From: DATGPD01 sp041398565
GTDB taxonomy: Bacteria; Planctomycetota; UBA1135; UBA2386
DNA: 64,000 nucleotides
Reading direction: 5' to 3'
Assembly: GCA_041398565.1 (NCBI GenBank)
Contig: JAWKUN010000002.1
Span: forward strand, 620,001 to 684,000
The notes below the pieces were generated by a model, which saw nothing but the letters and a program-made list of their open reading frames with translations, did no database searches and was not told where the DNA came from. Both the position numbers and the translations under genes were made by a program. Each line of letters starts with the position of its first letter. Within the stretch, counting starts at the first letter, position 1. Of the stretch, positions 53,802 to 63,110 are shown piece by piece.

Positions 53802-54362
53802 CTACTTGGCAGGAGCCTTCTTGCCGCCGGTACCCATGCCGCCGCCGAACTGGATGTCGTCGAAGCCCACCTTGCGGGCCGCGTCCACCGCGATGGCGAC
53901 GTCTCCGTACACCGCGTTGACTCCGGGCTCGATCACCACCGGTTGCGGCTTCGGCTCGCCGGTCTTCTCGTCCTTGGTCCACTTGGTGCGGTCGCGGTAG
54001 ATGCGCTCGAGTTCCGTGACCAACGCGTCCTCGGTGTTGATTGGCGTCGGACCCACGTGGTACCGCACGCGGTGACCCACCACGTAGAACGCGGGCTCGT
54101 GCTTGCCATCCGACTTGGCGCCCGGCCTGGTGTGCTTCTCGCCGGGAGTCAGGCATTCGATCTTGAGCGACAGCTTCTCGATCGGATCGGTAGGCGTGCT
54201 CTGTGCGCCCGAGTCCTTCGGCAGGTACGCCGGCAGCTTGGCTTCCAGGATTTTGAAGTCGATGCAGAGGAAGAAGATGATCAGCAGGAAGACGCAATCG
54301 ATCATCGGCGTCATGTCCGCCTTGGCGTCTTCTTGCACGGATTCCATCAGCTTGGACGTCAC
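53802..54362 (-). CDS. ExbD/TolR-type biopolymer transport protein, copy 1
   Basis: 186 residues. A single N-terminal membrane helix with the conserved aspartate (ADMTPMIDCVFLLIIFF, about 16-32) that carries protons, followed by a periplasmic domain with the FDDIQFGGG end. ExbD with ExbB forms a proton-driven motor that pulls on an envelope partner. The periplasmic part has a charged insertion (about 55-140) not seen in ordinary ExbD, and differs from copy 2. 13 nt separate the two. Confidence 0.88.
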   Translation of the reverse strand: MTSKLMESVQEDAKADMTPMIDCVFLLIIFFLCIDFKILEAKLPAYLPKDSGAQSTPTDPIEKLSLKIECLTPGEKHTRPGAKSDGKHEPAFYVVGHRVRYHVGPTPINTEDALVTELERIYRDRTKWTKDEKTGEPKPQPVVIEPGVNAVYGDVAIAVDAARKVGFDDIQFGGGMGTGGKKAPAK

Positions 54363-54375
54363 GATTGGCTCCTTG

Positions 54376-54912
54376 TCACTGCTTGCCGACAGCCTGCAGC
54401 ATCTTCGTCTCTTTGTCCTGCTCGCTCAGCGCCAGTTCGATCTTCCAGAAGGCGGCCGCCGGGTAGACGCACGCTTCCATGAACTTGCCGACGTAGTGCC
54501 ATTCGGTCCACTTGTCAGCGCGGATGAGCAGCGGGTCATTGATGAGGGTCATCTTCGTGCCGCCCAGGGTCTTCTGCTCGATGTCCAAGTTCGGGATCGT
54601 GTCCTTGAACTCCGTCAGCAGCCCGTGGATGGGGGAGAAGTCGTCGCCGTTGAGCTTCGGGTCGTAGCGGTCGTTCTTCTTCACCACGATCCGGCCGTCT
54701 TGCATGATGTTGACGACCGGCCGGTTCTCCGGCGGCTTCTCGTCAGGCACGGCGTACTTGGCCTTGGGCAGGATCAGGTCCTCCAAGGTCTGCTGGCTCA
54801 GGTCGATGACCAGCACGAAGAAGATCATCAGCAGGAACACGCAGTCGATCATGGGTGTCATGTCCATGACCAGCTCCTGCTGCACTGACTTGGTGCGTTT
54901 GCCGATTGCCAT
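54376..54912 (-). CDS. ExbD/TolR-type biopolymer transport protein, copy 2
   Basis: 178 residues. Membrane helix with the channel Asp in MDMTPMIDCVFLLMIFFV (about 15-32), followed by a divergent periplasmic domain ending in KMLQAVGKQ. Pairs with copy 1, so the motor probably contains an ExbD heterodimer. The start is 80 nt after exbB. Both begin near a short basic cytoplasmic tail. Confidence 0.88.
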   Translation of the reverse strand: MAIGKRTKSVQQELVMDMTPMIDCVFLLMIFFVLVIDLSQQTLEDLILPKAKYAVPDEKPPENRPVVNIMQDGRIVVKKNDRYDPKLNGDDFSPIHGLLTEFKDTIPNLDIEQKTLGGTKMTLINDPLLIRADKWTEWHYVGKFMEACVYPAAAFWKIELALSEQDKETKMLQAVGKQ

Positions 54913-54992
54913 GCCTCACTCCCTGTGGGCGGGAACGGGTTTGCCGGGAAGGCTACGATCGAAGGGGGGTCGGGGCGTCGCCATGCGGGCGA

Positions 54993-55706
54993 TCACGCCT
55001 TCTCCTTGTCGCGGAACCGCTCGAAGAAGTCCTCGGCGATGGCGTTCACCTCGATGATGATGCGGGTGACGCGATTGCGCAGGTAGAAGAAGAAGGCGCC
55101 CACCGGGATGGCCACCGTCAGGCCGAAGATGGTGGTCACGAGCGCCATCTTGATGCCGCCTGCCAGCTGGGCGGGCGACACCGAGCCGCCGGCGTTGGCG
55201 ATCTCGCCGAACGTCACGAACATGCCCGTCACCGTGCCGAACAGGCCGAGCATCGGCGCCGTGGCGGAGATCAGCGACAGCCAGCCGATCTTGGCGTAGA
55301 GCTTGACGGCCTCCTCGTCTTCCATCTCGCGCATCGCGCCCTGGATGGTCTCGAACGGGTGGCCGAGCTTGCCGAGGCCGGCGGCGACGACGTTCGTGAG
55401 GTACTTGCGGTCGTTCTCGCACAGCTCCGCGGCCTCCTCGAAGTTCTTCTCTTCGAACAGGGCCTCGAGCTCGTCGATCGTCTCGGGCGGCGCCAGCTTC
55501 TCGCGCTTGATGCTGACGAAGCACTCGATGATCAGCGCCAAGCCGACCACCGACACGCCGACGATGACCCATCCGATCAGACCGGCGTTCTTGAACATGT
55601 CGCCGAGCCAGGAGCCCGACTGAGGAGCTCCCGCAGCGGCCTGCTGGGCCATGGCCGTCGACGCCATGAAGAGCGTCGTGAGGAAGGGAAGGGTTCGGGA
55701 GAGCAT
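54993..55706 (-). CDS. ExbB/TolQ-type motor protein
   Basis: 237 residues from the ATG at 55706. It has a cleavable-looking signal peptide (about 1-20, ending STAMAQ), unusual for ExbB but known in some planctomycetes and Bacteroidetes. Three helices follow (about 42-62, 140-165, 185-205), with the conserved TAPMLGLFGTVTGM and the VTTIFGLTVAIPV block. Forms the pentameric channel of the proton-driven ExbBD motor. Confidence 0.88.
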   Translation of the reverse strand: MLSRTLPFLTTLFMASTAMAQQAAAGAPQSGSWLGDMFKNAGLIGWVIVGVSVVGLALIIECFVSIKREKLAPPETIDELEALFEEKNFEEAAELCENDRKYLTNVVAAGLGKLGHPFETIQGAMREMEDEEAVKLYAKIGWLSLISATAPMLGLFGTVTGMFVTFGEIANAGGSVSPAQLAGGIKMALVTTIFGLTVAIPVGAFFFYLRNRVTRIIIEVNAIAEDFFERFRDKEKA

Positions 55707-55765
55707 GTCTGGGATGCCTCGTGGGTTGCTGGTTGCCTGAGGAACGAAGGATGTGTGCGGGTGGA

Positions 55766-56965
55766 TCACTTCTGCAGGGCGGCGCGGGCCTCGTTGGCCC
55801 ACGGCGAGCTGCCGTAGTACTTGACGACTGTCTCGAAGTAGTCGTGGGCGCGCTGCTTGTAGCTGTCGGCCTCGTGGTCGGGGCCCAGGGTGGTGAGGAT
55901 CTGGCCCTGCAGGTACAGCGCCTTGGCGGTGGTGTCGGCGTTGGCCGAGTCGAGCACGATGGCCTGCGCCAGCTTCTGCTGCGCGTCGCGCAGAGCCCGG
56001 ACGTCGGCCTTGCCCGCGGTGGCGAGCACGGTGGCGTGCGCCTCTCCGGCGAGCGCCGCCGCCTTCACCGGGTTCGCGGTGCTGGTGCTGGCGAGCGAAG
56101 CGAAGTAGCGCTTGGCATCGTCGAGCTTCTTCTCTTGCAAGTAGGTCTCGCCTTCGCTGACCACGGCCAGCATCTTCAGGCTGTCGAGTTCGAGCGCATC
56201 GTTGCCGGTGGCCGAGCCGAGCGCCGCGTCGACCGCGGACTTGACCCCCTGGAAGGCCGAACGCGCTTCGGCCGCTTTGTTCATCTCCAGCAACAGCTGC
56301 GCGCGCTCGAGCTTGGCGCGGGCGTCCCATATGAGACCCCAGCTCTGCTTGAGCGCGTCCTCCTCGAACGCCTTGAGGGCGGCCTCGGCGCCGGCGGCGT
56401 CGCCTGCCACACGCAATGCGCGCGCCTTGAGCAGACGCGCTTCGGGCACGCGGAAGCCGGAGGGGGCGGCGTCGAGGTAGGCCTGCAGCGCCGTCTGCGC
56501 GGCCGTGCCGCGTGCGGCCTCGCGGCCCATACCCAGGGCGAGCGCTCGCGCCGCCAGGAACTTGCACTCCAGCTCCAGCGCCTTGCGGCCGGCCTCGCCT
56601 GCCTTGCCCGACGCCTCCTGGAAGTAGTTCGCGGCGGCCTCCGACTCACCCTTGTCGAGCGCGGCGCGGGCGAGGTCGTAGGCGTCCGGCGGTTCCGTCC
56701 ACTCGACGTGCGACAGCTGGATGGCCGGCATCGTCGACTCGCTTCCCGCCTTGCGGTAGGAGATCGTCTCCGAACCGAGATCGAGGACCTCGACCGCGCG
56801 CAGGCGTTCTCCGGAGCGCTTGACCAGGGTGTCCTTGATGACCTTCTGCGCCGCCAGCGGTGCCGCGCACAGCAAGGCGATCAGGCTCAGAAGGGTGACC
56901 GGGCGCGAGAGGCGCTGGCACGGCGACGTCGAAACCTCGGGGGTCATCGTGGCGTGGGTCATCAT
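55766..56965 (-). CDS. exported TPR protein 1 of the secretin/ExbBD operon
   Basis: 399 residues. Its first ATG overlaps the stop of TPR protein 2 (ATGATGA). Signal peptide about 1-38 (ending LAAQ), a small beta segment (VKRSGERLRAVEVL, ETISYRKAG), then five or so TPR-like helical pairs. Periplasmic, presumably a partner of the neighbouring motor and secretins. Function unknown. Confidence 0.75.
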   Translation of the reverse strand: MMTHATMTPEVSTSPCQRLSRPVTLLSLIALLCAAPLAAQKVIKDTLVKRSGERLRAVEVLDLGSETISYRKAGSESTMPAIQLSHVEWTEPPDAYDLARAALDKGESEAAANYFQEASGKAGEAGRKALELECKFLAARALALGMGREAARGTAAQTALQAYLDAAPSGFRVPEARLLKARALRVAGDAAGAEAALKAFEEDALKQSWGLIWDARAKLERAQLLLEMNKAAEARSAFQGVKSAVDAALGSATGNDALELDSLKMLAVVSEGETYLQEKKLDDAKRYFASLASTSTANPVKAAALAGEAHATVLATAGKADVRALRDAQQKLAQAIVLDSANADTTAKALYLQGQILTTLGPDHEADSYKQRAHDYFETVVKYYGSSPWANEARAALQK

Positions 56966-59811
56966 CGGGTGGACCGTTGCAGGGTGACGAACAGCTGCGC
57001 CAGCTCCTCGCCGCGCGGCCCCAGCTTGCGCAGGGCGTCGAAGTTGTCGGTCGAGCTGGCGATGCGGTACAGCTTCGCCGCGTACTCCTTGTACTTCGAC
57101 TCCTTGACGCCGGCGAGGCTGGCGTAGAGGTAGGCCTCCCAGTGGAACTCGTACCAAGGCAGTGAGTAGTCCGTGACCCCACGCTGCGAGCTCAGCGCGT
57201 ACGGGCGCACCTCGGTCCACTGCTTGTCGTAGGCCTCGGCCGGGCGGCCCAGGCCAGGGTACGGCACGACGTCGCCGCGCTCGTCGACCTCGTGCCAACC
57301 GCCGAGGCACTGGCAGATGAGCTGCTTGACCGGGAAGGCCGCGGCGCGCATGACGCCGCCGGCGTCGAGTTCCTTCTCCGCGGCGACCAGCATGTCGTAG
57401 GCCTGGCGCACCTTCTGCTGGCGCAGCAGGATCTTGCCGAGCACCGGGCGTACGTACTGGTCGACCTTGGACTTGTACTTCTCGTCCCGGCCGTAGTCCT
57501 CGACGATCTTGTTGGCCAGGTCCTGGGCGCCGGTCCAGTCACGTAGCTCGTCGGCGTTCTGCAGGGCGATGTAGAGGATCTCGTACTGCGGCTTGGCGGC
57601 AGACCGCGCGTAGTCGCGGCCGAACGCGACCGTAGCCTTGCGCGCGGCGCTGAGCTTGGCCTTGACCTGCTTGATCGCGTCCTTGTCGTCGGCGTTGTTC
57701 TTGTAGACCCCGTCCAGCTCGTCGGACAGGTGCTTCACGTTCTCGTAGTGCGACACGAAGATCGCGGTCGAGAGCTTGGGCACGAGGCTGCTGTCGGGGG
57801 CCATCTTCGACAGGCTGCGGTAGGCCTCCTCGGCCTTGTCGCGTTGACCGAGTTCGACGTGGGCGCGGGCCAGCAAGTCGTAGGCGTACTGCGAAAGGTT
57901 GGGGGCAACGCTGCCGAAGCGCTTGGGGTAGTCCGAGAAGCGCGCGACCACGTCCTGGAACTTGGCCGGCTCGGCCTTCGCGCCGATGTCGCCCGTCGCT
58001 TGCATGTAGGCCAGGTCGCCGAGATTGAACTCGAGTTCGGCCTCGGCCAGTTCGCGGTTGGTCGACGTCGCCTGTCCCGCCGCATCGCGCCACTTGCGGT
58101 AGGCGTCGGCGGCGGCGAGGGCCTTGTCGGGCTCCTTGGCCGCCTTCCACGCTTGCACCTGGCGGACCAGCGCGAGCTCGTAGTACGGCGAGTCGGCGGT
58201 GACCAGCGCGTAGGCCCCGGCGGCGTCGGCGAACTTCTTCTGCGCCATCTTGTCGCTCGCCGTCTGCCAGTTGACCTTGTCCTGACTCTGCACGCCGCCG
58301 ACCGAAGCGGCGATCCTCACCGCCTCCGTGTTGAGCGACTCGAAGGCCGTGTCGTTCTTGCTGAGGAAGCGCACCTGTCGCATCGCCACCTCGAGGAGGC
58401 GGCCCGCGTCGGACGCAGCGCCCTCGTCGGAGTCCTTGTACTTGGTCAAGCCGGCGATCAGCGCGTATACCGCCTCGAGCGGCCGCGTCTGGGCGCCGAA
58501 AGCGCGGCCCAGATTCAGATGGGCGAGCATGCCGAGCTTGCTGGCCTCGGCCGGAGTCATGGCGGCGATGGCGCGCTTGAAGCCCTGGACCGCTTCCTCG
58601 TAGCGGCGGGACTGCAGGTCGCCGAGCGCGATCTGGTACAGCAACTCGCCGCTCACCAACGACGACTGCATGCTCAGGATGTCGCGCAAGATGTTCTTGG
58701 CCTTGAGACCGACGACGTCAGCGGGGTGCTGGTCGTTGATCTTGGCGGCGATCTCCAGACCTTGCGCCACCTTCTCCTTCTCGCCGGTCTCGGCCAGGGC
58801 GCGCGCGTAGTTCAGCCGCACCGCATGGCCGTAGCGGGTGTCCTCTTCCGCTTCGAGCTTCTTCAGGCGCTCGTCGAACTCGGTCACGGCGGCGAAGACA
58901 TCGTCGGGCTTGCCCAGCTCGAGCAAGGTGGTGGTGAGGCGGTCGTAGCCCTCCTGCATCATCGAGCCCAGGAGGGTGCGGGCGGCGACCGGTAGCTCTT
59001 GCTCGTTGAGCGACTCGAAGATGGCGTCCACGGTGTCGCGGTAGGCCGAGGCAGCGGCGTCGAGCTTGCCGATCACCTCGTCGACCTGCGAGCACTCGAA
59101 CATCGCGCGCATGCCGAGGATGGTCTCCTCGCCGTACTCGAGGGCGAGGTCGGTCAAGGTCGAGCGCGACGTGCTCGCCAGGTAGTCGCGGTCCTTCTTG
59201 ACGGCGCGCGCGTGCTCGCGCAGCAAGATGCCCTTGCGCAGCCAAGCGACGCCGCGCTTGAGGTGGGCGTCGGCGTCGCTCTTGGCCGCCGACGCCAAGC
59301 CCGCCATCACCTCGTCGCAGGTGTCCTTGCCGAGCTGGAACACCGAAGCGGCCGCCTCTTCCAACTCGTGCACCTTCTCCGGTGCGTCGCTGCGCGCGAT
59401 CTCGACTTCGTCTGCCAGGAACCGGCCGTATTCGTAGCAGGCCTCGGTCAGCGTGATCTGCGCCGGCAGCGCGGCGGCGTCGCCGCGGTAGCGCTCGATG
59501 AACTCCTTGGAGCGGTCGAGGGCGTCCTTGAACAGCGTGCGCTGGCGCTCGCGGTCGTTGCGGATCGCCTTGGCGCCGTAGAGCGAGATCTCGATGCCGA
59601 GCTGTGCGACCTGCTTGAACTCGTCGGCAGCCTTCTTGTCCTTGAGCAGGCGGTCGGTCTCCTCCTGCGCGAGGGCGACGAAGCCGAGGTCGCGGGCCAG
59701 GGCGCGGATGAACTCGACCTGACGCTCGATGGGGCGCCCGTTGGCAGCCTGGGCCGGTGCCAGCGTGCCGAGGAGCAGGGGCAGAACGAACGCAGAATGG
59801 GTGAGTCGCAT
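56962..59811 (-). CDS. large exported TPR protein 2 of the secretin/ExbBD operon
   Basis: 949 residues from the ATG at 59811. Signal peptide about 1-22 (LAPAQAANG); the rest is a long all-helical solenoid rich in TPR-like pairs (for example LLYQIALGDLQSRRYEEA, AYDLLARAHVELGQRDKAEEA). No enzymatic motif. Large TPR proteins of this kind occur beside ExbBD in other Gram-negative bacteria and may form a periplasmic scaffold. Overlaps TPR protein 1. Confidence 0.75.
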   Translation of the reverse strand: MRLTHSAFVLPLLLGTLAPAQAANGRPIERQVEFIRALARDLGFVALAQEETDRLLKDKKAADEFKQVAQLGIEISLYGAKAIRNDRERQRTLFKDALDRSKEFIERYRGDAAALPAQITLTEACYEYGRFLADEVEIARSDAPEKVHELEEAAASVFQLGKDTCDEVMAGLASAAKSDADAHLKRGVAWLRKGILLREHARAVKKDRDYLASTSRSTLTDLALEYGEETILGMRAMFECSQVDEVIGKLDAAASAYRDTVDAIFESLNEQELPVAARTLLGSMMQEGYDRLTTTLLELGKPDDVFAAVTEFDERLKKLEAEEDTRYGHAVRLNYARALAETGEKEKVAQGLEIAAKINDQHPADVVGLKAKNILRDILSMQSSLVSGELLYQIALGDLQSRRYEEAVQGFKRAIAAMTPAEASKLGMLAHLNLGRAFGAQTRPLEAVYALIAGLTKYKDSDEGAASDAGRLLEVAMRQVRFLSKNDTAFESLNTEAVRIAASVGGVQSQDKVNWQTASDKMAQKKFADAAGAYALVTADSPYYELALVRQVQAWKAAKEPDKALAAADAYRKWRDAAGQATSTNRELAEAELEFNLGDLAYMQATGDIGAKAEPAKFQDVVARFSDYPKRFGSVAPNLSQYAYDLLARAHVELGQRDKAEEAYRSLSKMAPDSSLVPKLSTAIFVSHYENVKHLSDELDGVYKNNADDKDAIKQVKAKLSAARKATVAFGRDYARSAAKPQYEILYIALQNADELRDWTGAQDLANKIVEDYGRDEKYKSKVDQYVRPVLGKILLRQQKVRQAYDMLVAAEKELDAGGVMRAAAFPVKQLICQCLGGWHEVDERGDVVPYPGLGRPAEAYDKQWTEVRPYALSSQRGVTDYSLPWYEFHWEAYLYASLAGVKESKYKEYAAKLYRIASSTDNFDALRKLGPRGEELAQLFVTLQRSTR

Positions 59812-59978
59812 CACTCCGAGTCGGGGTGAGCGCCTGGGCAGCGCGAGGCGCTCGACTGGGGACAAGACCGCCGCGGGGCGACGCAGCGGCAGGGCGGAAA
59901 ACGGGGGAAGCAGCCTAAGGGTTCAGACCAATCCTCGCCACCGTCCTGTTCGGCCGGTGGCGGCGGATTCGGCGGTCG

Positions 59979-62609
59979 TCAGCGGGCGGCGGCTGGGGAC
60001 GCCTCGATGAGTTCGGGGAGCTTCGGCTCGTTCTCGTACGGCATCACGACCTGGGCGCGCACCAGGATGATGATCTTCTTGTTCTGCACGAACGTGCCCT
60101 TGCGGCTGAAGAAGAAGGACAGGCCGGGCAGGTCCTTGAGGATCGGCACACCCGAGACCAGGTTGCTCTTCTCCGCCAGCTTCATACCGCCCAGCATCAC
60201 CGTGGCGCCGTCGGGCATGGTGACCGTCGTGCGCACGCGTTGCAGAGTGACGCGGGGCAGCTGGATCGAGATCGGCTGGCCGACACCGAGAGTGGTCACG
60301 AAGTTCGGGATGGGCAGCTGCAGCTCCATGACGGTCGGGCGCAGCTCCATGGTGATGTAGCGGCGATCTGCCGACACCACCGGCCGGACGTCGAGGACGA
60401 CGCCGTCACGCACGACGTCGACCACCGGGTTGGCCACCGCCGCCGACTGCGCGATCTCGACCTCGAAGTCGCGGATGTAGGAGGTGTGACGCAGGACCGA
60501 CATGTTGGCCCGCGTGTTGTTGTGGACCAGCAGGCGCGGGGCGGTGATCACCTCGCTGCGCTGGCGCTTCTCGACCGCGCGGAGGATGACCTCGAGCTCG
60601 GTGTCGTCGAGGTAGGTGTACTGGATGGCCAGACCGCCGGCGTTGTCGAGTTCACCGTCGCCGCCACCCAGGGTGGTGTCGAACAGGTGCTCGGTGCGGC
60701 CGGCGATGTCGCCGTCACCGCCGTCGTCGAAGAAGATGCCCGGTTCGGTGCCGGTGCCGATGGTGCCCGGCGCTGCCGGGCTGGTCTGCTGCGGCTGGCC
60801 GTAGTCGTCGAAGCGGAAGCCGCTGCGGTCGCCGTGCTTCTCGAGGCCGCGGCCCGGCACGCCGCCGGACGATTGGTCGCCGAGGCCGCGGAAGTCGACA
60901 CCCACGTCCTCGAGGAAGCTGTCTTCGACCTTGAGGAATCGGGCTTCGATGTCCACCAGGATGCCGACGGCTTCGCGCAGGTCGGCCAGGAGCTTGGCGA
61001 CACCGGCGTGCGCCTGCTTGGTGTTGCGGACGATCAGCACGTCCTTCTGGATCGCCAGGAGGGCGTCGCCGCCGTCCCAGCTCGTGGGCAGCACGTTCTC
61101 GCGGATCATCGACTCGAGGCGGCTGGTCTCGACCACGGTCGGCTTGGGCTCTTCGGTTTCGTCGAAGAACGAACCCGTGTCCTCGCCCGGCACCGTCAGC
61201 TTGAGTTCCCGGCCCGGCTTGTCGGCCACGCCACGCACCAAGTCGCCGACCTGGTAGTGGCCGACGTACATCTTGCCGCCGGACATCTCCGGCGTGACCA
61301 GCTTGACCATGCCGGACTCGATCTTCCAGTGCACGTTGGTCAGGCTGGTGATGACGTTGAGCGCCTGCTCGACCGAGGCGTTGGGCAGCGAGAAGTCGTG
61401 CAGGGTGGTGGTCTCGGGGTCGAGTTCCTGCACCTCCTTGGACACGACGAAGGTCACCTCGGTGACCGTCCCGTAGTACTTGGCCCAGTCCCCGACCGGC
61501 GCGCTGGCGAACCGGTGGTCGATGATCGTGTTGCGGATCTTGGCGATGATCGCGCGCTCTTCAGGCGACTCGAGGTCCTCGGGTTGCGAGAAGGTGATGG
61601 GACCGCGCGTCGCCACCTCGGCCCAGCGCTGCATGTCGTACACGACCGTCTCGGTCTGCGGCACGTCATCGGTGCGCAGATCGTCGAAGGTCTTCGCCCA
61701 CTCGGCCTTCCAGTCCTGACGCAGCAGTTCCACCTGCTGGTTGTGGCGGGCGCGGACCGCCAGCTCGTGCAGCGAGCGCGCGTGCCCGTTGGTCGGGTCG
61801 TCCGCCAGCGCCATGTCGAGGTTGCGCGTCGCGGCGGCGAAGTTGTTGAGCTGGAAGTCGAGGTTGGCCTGGTCGAGCAGGCGCTTGACGCGCGCTTGGC
61901 GCTGGATGCGCAGCCGGCTCTCCTCTTCCTCGAGCTGGGCGCGCGAGGCCACGCGGCGGCGGTTCTCCTCGTCCTGGTCGGCGCGCACCTTGGCGCGTTG
62001 GGCGTCGGCGAGCTTCGCGTCGAGCTCGCGCTCCAGCTCACTGCCGGGCTGGAAGTGCACCGAGTAGCGCAGCACCAGGAGACCGCGCTGGTAGGAATCG
62101 ATCGCCTCGCCGAAGCGCCCGCTCTGCGCGGCCACGTCGCCGCTGGCCATGTCGGTGCGTGCCCGATCGCGGTCACGCTCGGCGGCGACGCGGTCGAGCA
62201 GCACGCGGTCCTGGGTGATGCGTGCGGCGCCAGGCTTCTGGCCGCCGAGCAGGTCCTGCGCGGCGTACAGAATCTCGCGCGCGCGCTGGTTGCTCGGCTC
62301 GAGGTCGAGCACCTGGCCGGCGATGCGCGCTGCGTCTTCCCAGAGCTTGAGGCTCAGCGCCTTCTCCGCCTCGGCGAGCGAGTCGCGGATGGTGAGAGCG
62401 CGGCGCTGGTCCTGCACGTCTTGTCCCTGTCCACCTTGACCGCCTGAAGCGCTCGGCGACGACATCATCGTCGCAACGGGCTGACTGGCGTCGGGTGCGG
62501 CCGGGCGATTGGGCGCTTCAGGCGTCTCGTCGCCTTGCATGGTGCAGGCGGCGAGGGCGGCTGCCAGCGGGACCAAGCGTCCGACGCGGAGGAAGGGCTG
62601 GATGTTCAT
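59979..62609 (-). CDS. secretin-like outer-membrane lipoprotein, copy 2
   Basis: 876 residues from the ATG at 62609, with AGGA 8 nt upstream. Lipobox LAAC (Cys22), TPR-like helical region (about 70-290), short N-domains (about 395-590) and a C-terminal secretin core (about 600-876; VTMPDGATVMLGGMKL, LPGLSFFFS). The same FFxDGGDGD block, with RTE a few residues on, occurs as in copy 1. First gene of the operon: a good promoter lies upstream. Outer-membrane gate for an export or uptake machine. Confidence 0.85.
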   Translation of the reverse strand: MNIQPFLRVGRLVPLAAALAACTMQGDETPEAPNRPAAPDASQPVATMMSSPSASGGQGGQGQDVQDQRRALTIRDSLAEAEKALSLKLWEDAARIAGQVLDLEPSNQRAREILYAAQDLLGGQKPGAARITQDRVLLDRVAAERDRDRARTDMASGDVAAQSGRFGEAIDSYQRGLLVLRYSVHFQPGSELERELDAKLADAQRAKVRADQDEENRRRVASRAQLEEEESRLRIQRQARVKRLLDQANLDFQLNNFAAATRNLDMALADDPTNGHARSLHELAVRARHNQQVELLRQDWKAEWAKTFDDLRTDDVPQTETVVYDMQRWAEVATRGPITFSQPEDLESPEERAIIAKIRNTIIDHRFASAPVGDWAKYYGTVTEVTFVVSKEVQELDPETTTLHDFSLPNASVEQALNVITSLTNVHWKIESGMVKLVTPEMSGGKMYVGHYQVGDLVRGVADKPGRELKLTVPGEDTGSFFDETEEPKPTVVETSRLESMIRENVLPTSWDGGDALLAIQKDVLIVRNTKQAHAGVAKLLADLREAVGILVDIEARFLKVEDSFLEDVGVDFRGLGDQSSGGVPGRGLEKHGDRSGFRFDDYGQPQQTSPAAPGTIGTGTEPGIFFDDGGDGDIAGRTEHLFDTTLGGGDGELDNAGGLAIQYTYLDDTELEVILRAVEKRQRSEVITAPRLLVHNNTRANMSVLRHTSYIRDFEVEIAQSAAVANPVVDVVRDGVVLDVRPVVSADRRYITMELRPTVMELQLPIPNFVTTLGVGQPISIQLPRVTLQRVRTTVTMPDGATVMLGGMKLAEKSNLVSGVPILKDLPGLSFFFSRKGTFVQNKKIIILVRAQVVMPYENEPKLPELIEASPAAAR

Positions 62610-63110
62610 TTGTGCGTTCCTGAGGCGAATGATCAGGAGTGAGCGAGCGGCGTCGAGGGGCGAGAAGCCGATCGTGAGGAGAGCAAGCCGAAGCGTCCGC
62701 ATGGCAACCACTCCGGCGGGGCGTAGCGCGGCGGACGGTAGCGACGCCGCCAAACACGGTCAAGCAACAAGACCCCTATCGCAAGCCTGGTGGTGCGGGG
62801 GACCTGGGTGCGTCGCGGTCGGCTCCGGCGGTCGCCGCGCGCCCGTTCCTCGTCCCTCGCGCGCGCTGCGCGTCGAGAGCGGACGGGCGCGCTCGCGTGG
62901 CCGGGCGCCGCCCGCGCCCGGGTCGTGCGCCTACCCCGGCCCGGGGGACCAGTGGGCCGGGGACTACGGGCGTCTGGCGCGCCCAGTCCGCTTCGTGTGG
63001 GTGTGGATGCGCGAGCGACGCCGGAGCTGGGGGCCCACCACACAGCCAGCTTGTGGCCGGTGCCGGTCGAGCCGCGCCGGAGCGTGTCGAGTCCGCCATT
63101 GTCGCGTCCC
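62610..63110. other. intergenic region holding the secretin 2 promoter
   Basis: 501 nt. The left third holds the promoter at 62735-62763 and a leader of about 120 nt; the rest, up to the glycosylase stop, shows no credible gene or repeat. Confidence 0.45.
62735..62763 (-). promoter_or_regulatory. candidate promoter of the secretin/ExbBD operon
   Basis: On the minus strand TTGACC (62763-62758), exactly 17 nt, TACCGT (62740-62735). Expected start of transcription near 62728, about 120 nt before the secretin 2 ATG. Confidence 0.55.

Noticed and set aside
50786..62609. Type II secretion or type IV pilus locus
   Set aside because: Secretins are present, but no GspE-type ATPase, GspF platform or prepilin is encoded; an ExbBD motor is found instead.
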